Source: Hortaea werneckii (lineage: Eukaryota; Ascomycota; Dothideomycetes; Mycosphaerellales; Teratosphaeriaceae). From it: a stretch of 64,000 nt of DNA. The translations under genes were made by a program, and so were the position numbers. A model generated the notes under the pieces. The model ran no database searches, was not told the origin of the DNA, and worked only from the letters and a program-made list of their open reading frames with translations. The stretch is from contig JBAOKB010000004.1 in the NCBI GenBank assembly GCA_037044905.1, positions 1 to 64,000 of the forward strand, read 5' to 3'. This document shows positions 11,807-21,952 of the stretch, one piece after another (the first letter of the stretch is position 1; each line of letters begins with the position of its first letter).

Positions 11807-13953
11807 GATGGGCGGTGTTGTCTGGAGTCGGTGGTGGGGATGGGTTAGGCGGCAATGGAGTGCGGAGGTGAGCCGTCGGCGAGGCGGTGGGAGCGGCGGG
11901 CAGCGACAGTGAACACCACCTGATCAAGACGGGCGGTGGGCGGAGATGCGGGAGGGGAGTGGTGACGACGTAAAGCGGTTGAATGGTCGACTGAGGCTCG
12001 CAAGCTCCCAAGTCGAAGTCCAAGCTACGAGACGACACTGGATAAAGCCGCTGCCACGTGCGTCCGCTGTGCATCTCAAGACTCGGTCGTCTGTGCATGC
12101 CCTTGAGAGAGACGCCTATGCCTACGTCCCCGCCCACATTCTTAGTTCATACTATTATTGCAAGGGACGTAGAGACTGCGACAGACTTGAAAAAAGGCGT
12201 TCTGATACACATCATGAATTCTGTGGGAACGAGTGATACGGTGTGAGCCCGTTCGTCACTTCATACCTAGGCAGTCTCTGTGCCCCATTCGAACATGGAA
12301 GACAACGAGAACTGAGAGAAGATGGCACAGTAAAATGGGCAATATTTTCATGGCAGAGCTGTCTAAAATAGGGCGCGAAAGGGCGACCCTTGGCAAGCAA
12401 AGGAACATAGTGAACGCGAATGGGTACATAGTGAGTGTGAAACCTGTAGACTACCATGTCAGCAAACCATTCTCGACCATATCGCAATCAAGTCAAGAGA
12501 TAGAAAGGTTGGCTGGTGTATGGGGTCAGACATCCAAGGAAGATTTTGCGCTCAACGGCTCCTCTAGATAGGTTCTAAGGCGAGGGCTCACGTGGAAACT
12601 GCGAATGTGGAAAAGGTTTTCATCATCCAGCTGGGGGAGGGGAACAAGCAGATTGGAAAAGACTGACCTTGTCGATGGGAGGAGTTGGGCAGCCGGATTC
12701 GCGGAGAGAAATCCGACGCGGACTCGTGAAATGCGAATGTGATGGGGGAAGGTGCGGCAATGCGCAAGGGACCTACATAAACTGTGAGATGTTAGCCTCA
12801 ATCCCCATCTTCGGTGAACAAGTTCAAGATAGTGTGAGGGATCGAAGAATGTCAGACAAATGTTACTGGCAAGTATTACATCCACCGGCGAAGGCGGACG
12901 GCAAGACTGCTTTCTTCAAGGGCGACTCAGCTGGGAAAAGAAGACAATTTTATGGGTGTCATCTCGCAAACATGTGGTAGGTAGTGGTGGCTCGCAGAGG
13001 GCCGTGAGTGATAGCAGAGATGAATACGTACCAAGTCTCTACGCTGTCGATGAAGGGCGGCGAGCGCGCGGTTGGCCGCCCTGGTGCACTGCGGACAGGA
13101 TGTTGACAGGTGAAGAGCATGAAGATTTCGAAGTCGCGGCGCAAATAAAAGTCGCGGCACTGCACAGACCGGGTGCGATCCGTCTTCGGCAGCCGGGGCG
13201 GCTGGTGAGGTCAACGCGAATTAAGGTCGGTGGCTCGCTGGACCAGGACCGAAGCGCAGCGACGGCGATCTGCCTCTGCTCCACTTTCATATCTGGCCAC
13301 CACCGCCGTCGCGGCCGCCACCACGTCCACCACCGCCAGAGACTTGACGCGTCCGTCCCTCCGTCGCCAGCTTGACGCCCATCGGCTGCTTCGTCTGCGT
13401 TGCCTGTCTCCCCCTCCCCGCCCTGCCCGTCTCATCAGCATCAGCCTGAGGACCCTGCGGACGGCCGTTTCTGGCGGCGCATCACGGCTGACGGGATTGG
13501 CCGCATCGCTGACAGACCCAGACGGACGAGTCTGAGCTCGCCGACACGCGCGCGCGCACGACTTCACCTGCATCCTCATCGCCCGACACACCCACATCCA
13601 CACCCACACCCACGCGCGGGAGTAGAAGATAGCAGCCCCGTGCTCGCCCTCCGCTGCGACGGACTGTTAATTGCCGATCGCCGCTTCCCGCCCGTCTTCC
13701 CTCCCCCCCCACCCGCTCGCTCAGCAGCCAGCACGTGTTTCGGACTCACCCATTCTCCGAGGACACGGCGGCGTGGATGCGATAGTCACTCTATGCATCG
13801 TATCGCCGGCCTGTTAGTAGCTACGCGACCGCTCTCCCGCGGCTGGCGGGCGCACATTATCGACGCGTACCGCCTTGACGACTCCCTGCCCCTCTTCTCC
13901 TCACAAGTTGACGTGCCGACACGATCCCGTCGCGACCTCCTGACTGCACCAAG
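11807..13953. other. Long divergent intergenic region VMA2/ptaB
   Basis: 2147 bp, the longest gap in the left part. The right half (about 13200-13950) is C-rich and pyrimidine-rich with a CACGTG at 13732-13737 and several short upstream ATGs, fitting a long regulated 5' leader for ptaB. Open frames such as 12860-13375 and 13400-13957 have no recognisable similarity and skewed composition; I do not call genes. Confidence 0.45.
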
Positions 13954-14427
13954 ATGATGGCATACCAAGCGCAACCGGGCATGCATCCAGGTATGGCGCA
14001 CGGGCACCCAGGCATGGCCCCGAATCCTGCCCAGCATATGGGCCAGCCCATGATGCATCCGGGTGTCTCTGGTCCAGGGCAGCCTCATGTGAGCCAAGCG
14101 GGCGCCATGATGGGCGTACAGCCAGGTGCCAGCGGTCCAATGGGTGGTATGGGTGGACAACACCCCGGAATGGGCATGCCAGGCCAGCCTGGTCATGGTA
14201 TGGGCGGTCAAAGCTTGGCTGGTGGCGGCCAGAATATGGTCAGCCACATGAACCCGCAGCAGATCATGCAACAGCAGCAGCAGCAGCAATTGATGCAGCA
14301 ACAATTGATGGCCCGCCAGCGAGCTCAGCAGATGCAGCAACAAGCTATGAACATGCAGCCAGGCGGTGGAATGCACGGTATGACCGCACAGCAAATGCAG
14401 CAGCAGATGCAACAGCAGATGCAACAG

Positions 14428-14459
<32 letters not shown>

Positions 14460-16392
14460 ACAGCAACAGCATCCCGGCATTCAAACTGGACAAGTCCAGC
14501 TGCCTCCGCATTTAATGCAGCAGCAGATGATCTTGCGCCAACAGCAAGCACACGCGGCTCAACAAAACCATCAGCAACAAATGCAGCAGCAACAGCAGCA
14601 GCAACAGCACCAACAACAACAGCAGCAGCAGCAGCAGCAGCAGCATTTGGCGATGGCTCATGCCAACTCCCAGCAAAGTAACCAGGGACAGCCCGGTCCT
14701 CAAGGCCAGCCAGGACAGCCTGGCCATCCCGGACAAATGCGACCGCAATCCAGAATGGCAAACCCGCATCAGCAAAGTCAAGGCCCTCAGCAGACCCCTG
14801 AACAAAGTCAAGGCAGTCAACCGCCGCAAGGAACTCCTCAGCCGGTTCAGGCACCCACTCCACAATCCGCTCAGCAGCAACAAATGACACCTCAACAGAT
14901 GCAAGGCTTCCAGCAGCAGCAGCAACAGCAGCAGCAACAGCGTGCGCTCTTGCAACGGCAACAAGCCCAACAAAGAAGTCAGGCATTCCAGCAAATGCAA
15001 GCTGCGCAAGCTGCAGCTCAGGCTCAAGCGCAGACACGGCCATCTTCACAGACCCCAGGCTTTTGCATTCTGAAAGTCAATCTACTAGCTGACGATCTAA
15101 GCCGATTTGATATGTCAAACGGAAAGGACCTAAACGCCTGGAACGATTTCACCGAGAAGCACTTTGCGCCTGAAGGGCGGCTCATGCATAGCTTTGACGA
15201 CAATCCAAATGCCAAGGCAAAAGTCTACGAGGTGCTAAGACCGACCATTGCGCGATATTTCTGGACGTATTTTGAGTCTGGTGCTCAATCTTTGCGATTG
15301 CATACGGAGCACGCACGAGAGAACCAGGCGCGTAACGGCGGCTCGCAAGTATCGTGCGCGCACGCCACTCTCACCGTGTCTTATCCATCGGGCGCTCGTC
15401 TAGAGATGAGTGGCCGGCTAAATGCACTCTTTGTACCACAAGGCGACATCCCCCTGATAGAATGCTTAGAGCTACAGCAAACATCGACGGAAGAAATCAT
15501 CTCACGCTCCGAGATTGAACGAGTCTTAAGTAGCTTCTCACCTCAGATGGACACCAAATCCCCGAAGATGACGAAAAACAAGCCACCTAAAGCACAGCAA
15601 AAGCTCCAGCAACGTTTCGACGGCCTTACGATCGACCATTTCCCGAAGACACCCAAGGGCAATTTGGGCGTAACGGCTCGAGTCCAGCAGTTCCTCGAGG
15701 TATGTGGCAACCGTCTTGATTCCGATGATCATGACGCTTTCGATGATGCTGCTTTTGCATCCTTCGTTGACGTAAACCTTGGTCAAGATGTTGCAATAGA
15801 AGCTGACGAGTGGTGATAGTTGGGCGAGACAATGAATGTCATGTCGGAGCTCATGGCGTTCTCGCAGGAGAAGAAGATGCGCCCAGATCAGGCGCTGGAA
15901 GCGTGGGTGGAACAGTTCGACGCTCAGGGTGGCGGTGGAAGTCAGCAGCTGCCCGGAGGCAACCCGCAGATTCAGCTTCCACCGAATGGCAACCGGACGC
16001 CCAGTATGGGAAACATGGCGCTCTCGCAACAAGGGCAACGGAACTTCTCCAGCCCTTCCGTATCCAACCTCAATCTGCCCATGCACAACATGATGAACGG
16101 GTCGCCGCACATCCCCAATCATCCGGGTCTCCAACCAGGAGGTCCAATGGGTACACACACGCCTTCGCCACATCAGGGTAATATGGCAGCACCGCCTATG
16201 TTGCCGCAGCATTCACAACAAGGGACCAACAGCTCTGGACCGAGCGCGAACACGAGTCCTCAGGTCAACAACAAGCGGAGAAGAAGCACAGTCAAAGACG
16301 AAGACGGTGGTGGCGGGCCGGACGGTCTTCTCAATCAGCAGCGTGTGAAGCCCAGTCCTCGAATGACCAAGAAAGCAAAGCCGGGAGGTTGA
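13954..16392 (+). CDS. ptaB: LIM-binding-domain transcriptional regulator (PtaB/Mfg1 type)
   Basis: 772-residue Gln-rich nuclear co-regulator. Exons 13954-15699 and 15820-16392; the intron 15700-15819 (GTATGT...TAG) is open for most of its length and would end the protein early if retained (stop at 15814-15816). The N-terminal ~365 residues are Met/Gly/Pro- then Gln-rich. The LIM-binding (Ldb1/SEUSS) domain starts at about residue 370 with FCILKVNLLADDLSRF and contains DLNAWNDFTEKHFAPEG and RPTIARYFWTYFESGAQSLR. After the intron come MNVMSELMAFSQEKKMRPDQ and a basic tail NKRRRSTVKD. In Aspergillus and yeasts this family (PtaB, Mfg1, Adn1) works with Som1/Flo8-type partners in adhesion, biofilm and morphogenesis; that role here is by family. 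Two adjacent ATGs (13954, 13957) are equivalent. Confidence 0.92.
14268..15047 (+). repeat. CAG/CAA-rich polyglutamine region inside ptaB
   Basis: Mixed CAG/CAA codons encode several Gln runs; densest tracts at about 14391-14470, 14581-14645 and 14911-14942. Interruption by CAA and by ATG (Met) codons should limit slippage, but the tracts are candidates for length variation between strains. Confidence 0.9.
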
Positions 16393-17985
16393 TCAACCGT
16401 CGCTCGGAAGTAAAAAGAAGCCATCTTTGGTTGGTTAGTCTGGCGTTTTGGGTGGATGGAGAACGGAGAATCTTCTAGTAGATATAAGGGTTGATGTTTT
16501 GGGGATTGTTGGGCGCGATGGTGTGGTCTTCTGAGATTTGTTGTTCTCTCATCTAGTACCCTCTTCTATTCGCCACCTGCCAGGAAAGAGACAATCTAGC
16601 GTGGCGTTCTTGCTTGCGTGCTTACAGTTGCGCTTCGCGTTCTATCTAAAAAGAAGATGCTGTGGTATTGTTCTTAGATTGATACTGGCTTTGCGTGGCT
16701 TTACATCTGCTCGTCTGCTTTGCGGTATTGGGCGGAAGGCTGGCTAGTGAGATGAGATGGTGGACATATATAGCGCAGGAAGAACGCGACACAAATGGGG
16801 TTATGGTAAAATGTGTGGATGCGAAGAAGTTGATACGGTATAGCAAGTTGTACGATATGCATCAATGGCAATTTTTAAGCGTTTTACTGCAGTCGGGGCG
16901 CCCTACCACCTTCCAGCTCGAGTGATGTGTTGTGATACAACCGCATTGATGACGAGACGTGGGCGTCACGGCGCTCGAGGTCCATACAATGTGTCTGTAC
17001 GCGTGGCCCATGCGTTAAGCACGTGGAGGTCGTGCAATCCATGGATGGGCGATAAGAGTACATATTGATGACTACGCACCTAGACGTGATGACCGATTTT
17101 GCTCTCCGTCTCCCTAAGCTCTCTGTGTGTTACAAGTCACTTGTATCACAACGACAGACTGGTAGCAGCGCTGCCCTACAGATCGGGTAATATCACTACC
17201 GGTATATTGATCGTAGCGACTACCGACGGACAAGATGAAAGGGATAGCAGCCGGCGGAGAGTACACGGCCGGTCGCGACCGCTCCGGCACGAGGAACAGC
17301 GTCCAGAACTACACCTTTGCCCATGTGAGTTGAAGAGTCCCTCTTTTCTTCCTCACCGTCTCTTCTCCCAGCTCGAGATGTCATTCGAGCGTGCCTACCC
17401 ACTCTGGTCGCTTCCGGACTTCGGCGAGAATGGCATCGAACGGCTGATCGCTCCTCGGCCCGTTAGAGGAAGGAACGTCATCCGGGGCGATTTGGGTAGT
17501 GGGGCACGAGACTCCCAGTCGCTCGCTAGGTGTGCTTTCCGCCAGGCCTAGCAGTCCAGGCACCTCCCGTCCAGTACTACTACTACTACTGCGAGCGGTG
17601 GTGGTGGTGCTATACCTCAGCTCCCGTGCTCGAAGCCCCTCATCCTGCCCCTCCGCGGTACCTTCGTTTCACACCGTCTGAGCCGCAGCTGCTGTTGGAA
17701 TCGTATACTGCTGGAAGCTTCCTGGGCACCAATCTTGGCTGGACTAAGGCACCCAAGGGAACTCCACGCCCATACGAGAGCCTGACTACGTTTAGACCTG
17801 TCCTGGTCTCGCTTGAAAGGAAGCCATCCACCCGAAACTCCATTTGACGAGCGTCAGTTTACGGCTGCCAGACCACTCTCTTGCTTTGTCTTTGCGGCCC
17901 TACTCAACAAGCCGTCACGAAAGGCTTCCTTACTGTACCCGATACAGCCGTAGTAGAGCCCAACACAATCTGAATAGCCTCGAAT
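16393..17985. other. Intergenic, ptaB 3' side and upstream of PFK-2/FBPase-2 gene
   Basis: 1593 bp. The first part is ptaB 3' flank. Around 17235-17551 there is one possible two-exon small gene (listed separately). A short (ACT)n run lies near 17575-17590. The frame 17530-17847 shows no family likeness and may be leader of the downstream gene. Confidence 0.45.
17235..17551 (+). CDS. Tentative small two-exon gene, unknown
   Basis: ATG at 17235 opens a 30-codon stretch (MKGIAAGGEYTAGRDRSG...) ending exactly at a GTGAGT donor (17325); a pyrimidine-rich tract and CAG acceptor end at 17371 and the frame continues in phase for 59 more residues (SFERAYPLWSLPDFGENG) to a TAG at 17549-17551, 89 residues in all. 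I do not recognise it. The splice signals and in-phase join are the only support; it could equally be an upstream untranslated exon of the following gene or chance. If unspliced, translation stops three codons into the intron. Confidence 0.25.
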
Positions 17986-19639
17986 ATGCCTACGGCAGAC
18001 CCAACATCTCCCACGGTCCCCCAGGGTCCAATTGAGGATGGCCAGCAATACCGACCGAACCTTGGTCGTGCACCCCAGGGCGAATTCATGCGGCCGCAGA
18101 CCCGGACGTTGAGAGCAGGTTCTGAGGCACGAGCTAACGGTACCGGAGTACAGGCGGAAGACACCCGGATATGTGTAGTTATGGTTGGGCTGCCCGCGCG
18201 AGGGAAGAGTCTCATCGCACAGAAAGGTAGGCAAGTCCTGCACTCATTAGCCCGAGTGATGACCCGAATGTCTGCCCCCCAACCCTCCAACTGGCATGCT
18301 GACTCGAATGACCCAAGTCGTTCGTTATCTTGGCTGGCTTAGTATTACAGCCAAATGCTTCAACGTTGGCTCTTACCGCCGCACCAACACTCCCAATCCC
18401 TCGGCATCCTTCTTCGACACGAGCAACAAGGAGGGTGAGCGCCTTCGAAAGGCTGCTGCGGAAGAAGCTGTAGCCGATATGTGTAAATGGTTCTGGTCCC
18501 CAAACAACCTCATTGCGATTCTCGACGCTACCAACTCGACCAAGTCGCGACGTCGATGGATCAAGGACCGCTGCGATGCCGAGGGAATCGAGACGCTGTT
18601 CGTAGAATCCAAATGCGACGATGAGGAGCTGATCATGGCCAACATCAAAGACGTGAAGCTTTCGTCTCCGGATTACCAAGGGCAGGACCCTGAGGAGGCG
18701 GCAAAGGATTTCAGACAACGTATCACGATGTACGAGAGGGTGTACGAGACGGTGGATGAGGATGAGTCGGACATGACATACTGCAAGGTCATCAATGTGG
18801 GCAGTCAGGTCATCATCAACCGGATACAGGATTATCTCCAGAGCCGAGTAGTTTACTACTTGATGAACTTGCACATTAAGCCGAGAAGCATTTGGATAAG
18901 CAGAGTAAGTCAACACTCCCATGTTAGATCTTGGTAGTGTTGCAGAAGCTTGAGATAGAATGGCTGACGTGAGTAGCACGGCGAGAGCATGTTCAACTTG
19001 TCTGGTCAGATCGGTGGCGATGCAGATCTGTCACCACGTGGTCAAAAGTACGCGCAGATGCTACCAGACTTGGTGGCCAAATCTGCAGGAGACCTTCCCC
19101 TCACTGTCTGGACGTCCACTCTGAAGCGCACTGGCCAGACCGCCCGCCATCTGCCATACGAGAAACTCTCATGGAAAGCGCTTGATGAGCTCGATTCCGG
19201 AGTCTGCGACGGACTGACTTACGCGGAGATTGAGCAGAAATTCCCTCAGGATTTTAAAGCGCGAGATGAGGACAAGTACAATTACCGCTATCTCGGCGGC
19301 GAAAGCTACCGTGACGTGGTCATCCGTCTTGAACCAATCATCATGGAACTAGAGCGATCCGAAAACATCCTGATAGTAACGCATCAGGCTGTCCTGCGCT
19401 GCATCTATGCTTACTTCATGGGTAGCAGCCAGGAGAAGAGCCCTTGGATGGAGGTCCCGCTGCACTGTCTGATCAAGCTCACGCCGCGCGCGTACAAGAC
19501 GGAGGAAGAGAGAATGTTCGCGAACGTGCCGGCGGTGAGCACGTGGAGAGAGAAGGGCAGCGCGGCTGTGCATGCGGACAATACGCCCAGTGCGACTGGT
19601 CAAGGTACTCCGGTTGCACAAGCAGAGGCTAAAGCTTGA
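17986..19639 (+). CDS. 6-phosphofructo-2-kinase / fructose-2,6-bisphosphatase
   Basis: 496-residue bifunctional enzyme making and removing fructose-2,6-bisphosphate, the main allosteric switch between glycolysis and gluconeogenesis. Exons 17986-18226, 18318-18904 and 18977-19639, joined in phase. Kinase half: P-loop VGLPARGKS (residues 67-75) at the end of exon 1, then VVRYLGWLSITAKCFNVGSY and FWSPNNLIAILDATNSTK. Phosphatase half opens exactly at exon 3: RHGES (residues 276-280, His277 the phospho-acceptor), VWTSTLKRTGQTARHL, and the second catalytic His in VTHQAVLRCIYAYF. Both active sites look intact, as in yeast Fbp26 and unlike Pfk26, whose acceptor His is lost. The N-terminal 55 residues are disordered; further upstream coding exons are possible. 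Confidence 0.93.
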
Positions 19640-20060
19640 AAGGATGGTGCATGAGGATAATGTCCGCGTTTTGGTGAAAGCGAGTTTGAGGAGCAATGAG
19701 ATATGAAAAGCGAGAGTTTGGCATCGCATGATCCCCAGGCGCTGGGCGCTGATTATCCTTGGTGGGCAATGGATCGTATTGACAAGCAAGACCAGGGCAG
19801 CGCAGTATGTATCATCATCGCAACAACAGTGCCACAGTAAGCAAGAACCAGGTGAATGGACTTTATGGCAGTCAAAAAGATAACATCCAAGGACTTGAAC
19901 ACTCCCATTACTGATTCGTCTCATCGTGAAGATCTGTCATGCTTCCTTGTAACCAGCAGGCCGTCGGATAAGAGCTATGGCTTTGCTATGTTCACAAGAT
20001 TGGCCGTACGGTGTCTGCCCGCCGACGAGGCAGTAGATTTACGTATGTGCGAGGCGAGGT

Positions 20061-20068
20061 GAGGCTCA
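20061..20068 (+). promoter_or_regulatory. Putative Crz1/CDRE site (distal)
   Basis: GAGGCTCA matches the yeast calcineurin-dependent response element GNGGC(G/T)CA, 486 bp before the calcipressin ATG. Calcipressin genes are known Crz1 targets in yeasts; function here is inferred. Confidence 0.4.
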
Positions 20069-20411
20069 AGACACGTCCGCAGCAATGAGTATACTCAGTA
20101 TCCAAGCGTCGTGTGGCTTGGCTAGGGTCAGGATGATTTGCATGCCCTCAGCGCATAGCCCGAGCCCCATGCAACGCGTCTTGATCCGCGATGACTTTGC
20201 GCATCCCGCTTCTTTGAACAATGATCATGTGATTGATAACGTGCTTGCCTATCTCATCCCCTTTCGAATTCTTCTCCTCCTCGTCTTGAGGCAGTGCACC
20301 CAAGACAAGAAAGTCTCGATGCTGCAGTGTACTAGCAACGTCTTGGCGGTGGTGGAAGGGGATCTGGAACGGAGCACGGAGCGGGGTGGCAAGCGTCTTG
20401 GGAATTCCGGG

Positions 20412-20419
20412 GAGGCGCA
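20412..20419 (+). promoter_or_regulatory. Putative Crz1/CDRE site (proximal)
   Basis: GAGGCGCA, second match to GNGGC(G/T)CA on the same strand, 135 bp before the calcipressin ATG. The pair is better support than either alone. Confidence 0.45.
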
Positions 20420-20546
20420 GCGCAGTGCAGCATGCCGCAAGCGATCGATACAGCTGGATAGATAAAGAAGATCCGCTGCATCTTCTCAACCTACAGTTCA
20501 CACCCTAAGCAAAATCCTCGAAACCTTTCGACACCTCTACGCACAC

Positions 20547-21344
20547 ATGGCGACCATGGCAATGGAAATCGCATCTCCACCGACCAATCCACTCTCTCCG
20601 TCAAAGCGACGCCACTCACCCAACATGTCTATTGATCTCTCCGACCTCCCACCGCTCAGTCAGCCCACGCCGCCGAGCAACACCCTCCTCATCACCAACC
20701 TGCAAGCGCTTGAGATTTTCACTGCGAGCAACCTCGAGAGCATTCAGCGTGCCATCAACGAGCATGCACCCATCCACTCCTTCGCCCCTCTCAAATCATT
20801 TCGACGGATCGTCTGCTCCTTCTTCAGCATAGACGATGCTATCAACATCCGGAGGGTACTCGACGGCGAAACAGTACTAGGAAGTCGAGTCCGAGTCTAC
20901 TTTGGCGCCGAAACGAAGATCGACATGGAAGACCAGCACCTGCAGGCCCCCGAGAGCTCTAAGCTCTTCTTCATCTCGCCGCCCCCGAGTCCGCCGATGG
21001 GCTGGGAAATGCGCAACGAGGACCCACCGAACAAAGAGGTGCACGCGGAGGACTTGGCAGTCGCGCTGAGCAAGCTAGAGGCGAAACCCAACGCGCCTGT
21101 AGAGCAGAAGCTGGAGGTCGAATCTACACAAGAAAGGCCTATCACAACGAGACAACGATCCGGAACGGGGACGCTCGTCTACTATCCTGATGATCACGGC
21201 GACAGTCCCGACCTGCCGGCCATCGCGGTGGAGGATACTAGCGATAGCTTGCAGCCGCAGGACGGAGACGTTAGTCCGATGGAAGGGATGGAGAAGAAGA
21301 TGATACATACTGCTCGACCTCCGGTGGAGTTGATGGAGCAGTAA
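20547..21344 (+). CDS. RCN1: Calcipressin (calcineurin regulator, RCAN family)
   Basis: 265-residue single-exon protein that binds and modulates calcineurin. Residues 45-125 form an RRM-like fold (NTLLITNLQALEIF ... GSRVRVYFG). The family signature LFFISPPPSPP is at 140-150 (Ser/Pro box, phosphorylated in yeast and animals), and near the C-terminus LPAIAVEDT (about 223-231) resembles the PxIxIT calcineurin docking motif. LVYYPDDHGDSPDLP before it is typical of filamentous-fungal members. It sits between the PFK-2/FBPase-2 and ARG8 genes, all on the plus strand; upstream CDRE-like sites suggest feedback by the calcineurin-Crz1 pathway. Confidence 0.95.
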   Translation: MATMAMEIASPPTNPLSPSKRRHSPNMSIDLSDLPPLSQPTPPSNTLLITNLQALEIFTASNLESIQRAINEHAPIHSFAPLKSFRRIVCSFFSIDDAINIRRVLDGETVLGSRVRVYFGAETKIDMEDQHLQAPESSKLFFISPPPSPPMGWEMRNEDPPNKEVHAEDLAVALSKLEAKPNAPVEQKLEVESTQERPITTRQRSGTGTLVYYPDDHGDSPDLPAIAVEDTSDSLQPQDGDVSPMEGMEKKMIHTARPPVELMEQ

Positions 21345-21952
21345 AGGGACTATAGCATATTTCTATACATGGTGTTTTGGGGGAGAGGAGCGTAGCATGG
21401 CAAGGCGTTCTGTTTGGGGTGGTAATTGAGGGATATGGGATAGGGTTGATGGGACTGAAGACTGCCAGAATTGCCAGAACTGGGCACAGCGGATATAGCT
21501 TCAAAATGATTATGCATATTATTTCCGATCTACAGTTTCCCAATAGGACGAGAAAGCATACTTCATGATCGGCGTAGTGAAGTCGTTGTGGGCCGCTCTT
21601 CCGTTCTTCCTACCTGTGTCGATCAAGAGCAGATTCACAGAGATCTGCGGTAGATCTCCAGCGTCTTTCATTCAAAAATGCGTGATGTGGTGCTAGCTAT
21701 CACGCAATTGTACGTTATGTGATTTCCGTGTGATGGGTTAGGTTGAGGGGATCTGATAAGAAGACTGGCCCCAATCATCTGTCTGCAACTGTGTATAGCT
21801 GCCGTTGTTGCTGCATCTCCGACCAGCCGATATCGCCGCCAGTCGCATTCCCCAGATTCTGTGTCACTCGAAACTTTTGGTGAACTTGCACATTGTTCCA
21901 GTCCAGTCAATCAACCCTCGACTACATATCCTCTTCTGGCGATTCCCACATC
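21345..21952. other. Intergenic RCN1/ARG8
   Basis: 608 bp with the RCN1 3' region and ARG8 promoter; no gene seen. The ARG8 frame is open for about 20 codons upstream of its ATG but lacks an earlier ATG. Confidence 0.5.

Larger units (their letters stand above)
19640..20546. other. Intergenic, promoter of calcipressin gene
   Basis: 907 bp between the PFK-2/FBPase-2 stop and the calcipressin ATG, both genes on the plus strand. It holds two matches to the Crz1 site (listed separately). No ORF worth calling. Confidence 0.5.

Noticed and set aside
12860..13375. 171-codon plus-strand ORF in the VMA2/ptaB gap
   Set aside because: Biased Arg/Ala/Gly composition, no ATG-context or splice support, no similarity recognised.
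14345..15049. 234-codon minus-strand ORF and a Leu-rich minus ORF opposite ptaB
   Set aside because: They are Ala/Leu translations of the CAG/CAA repeat on the other strand, a known artefact of glutamine-coding tracts.
18212..18979. 255-codon minus-strand ORF opposite PFK-2/FBPase-2
   Set aside because: Shadow of the conserved coding exon and introns on the plus strand.
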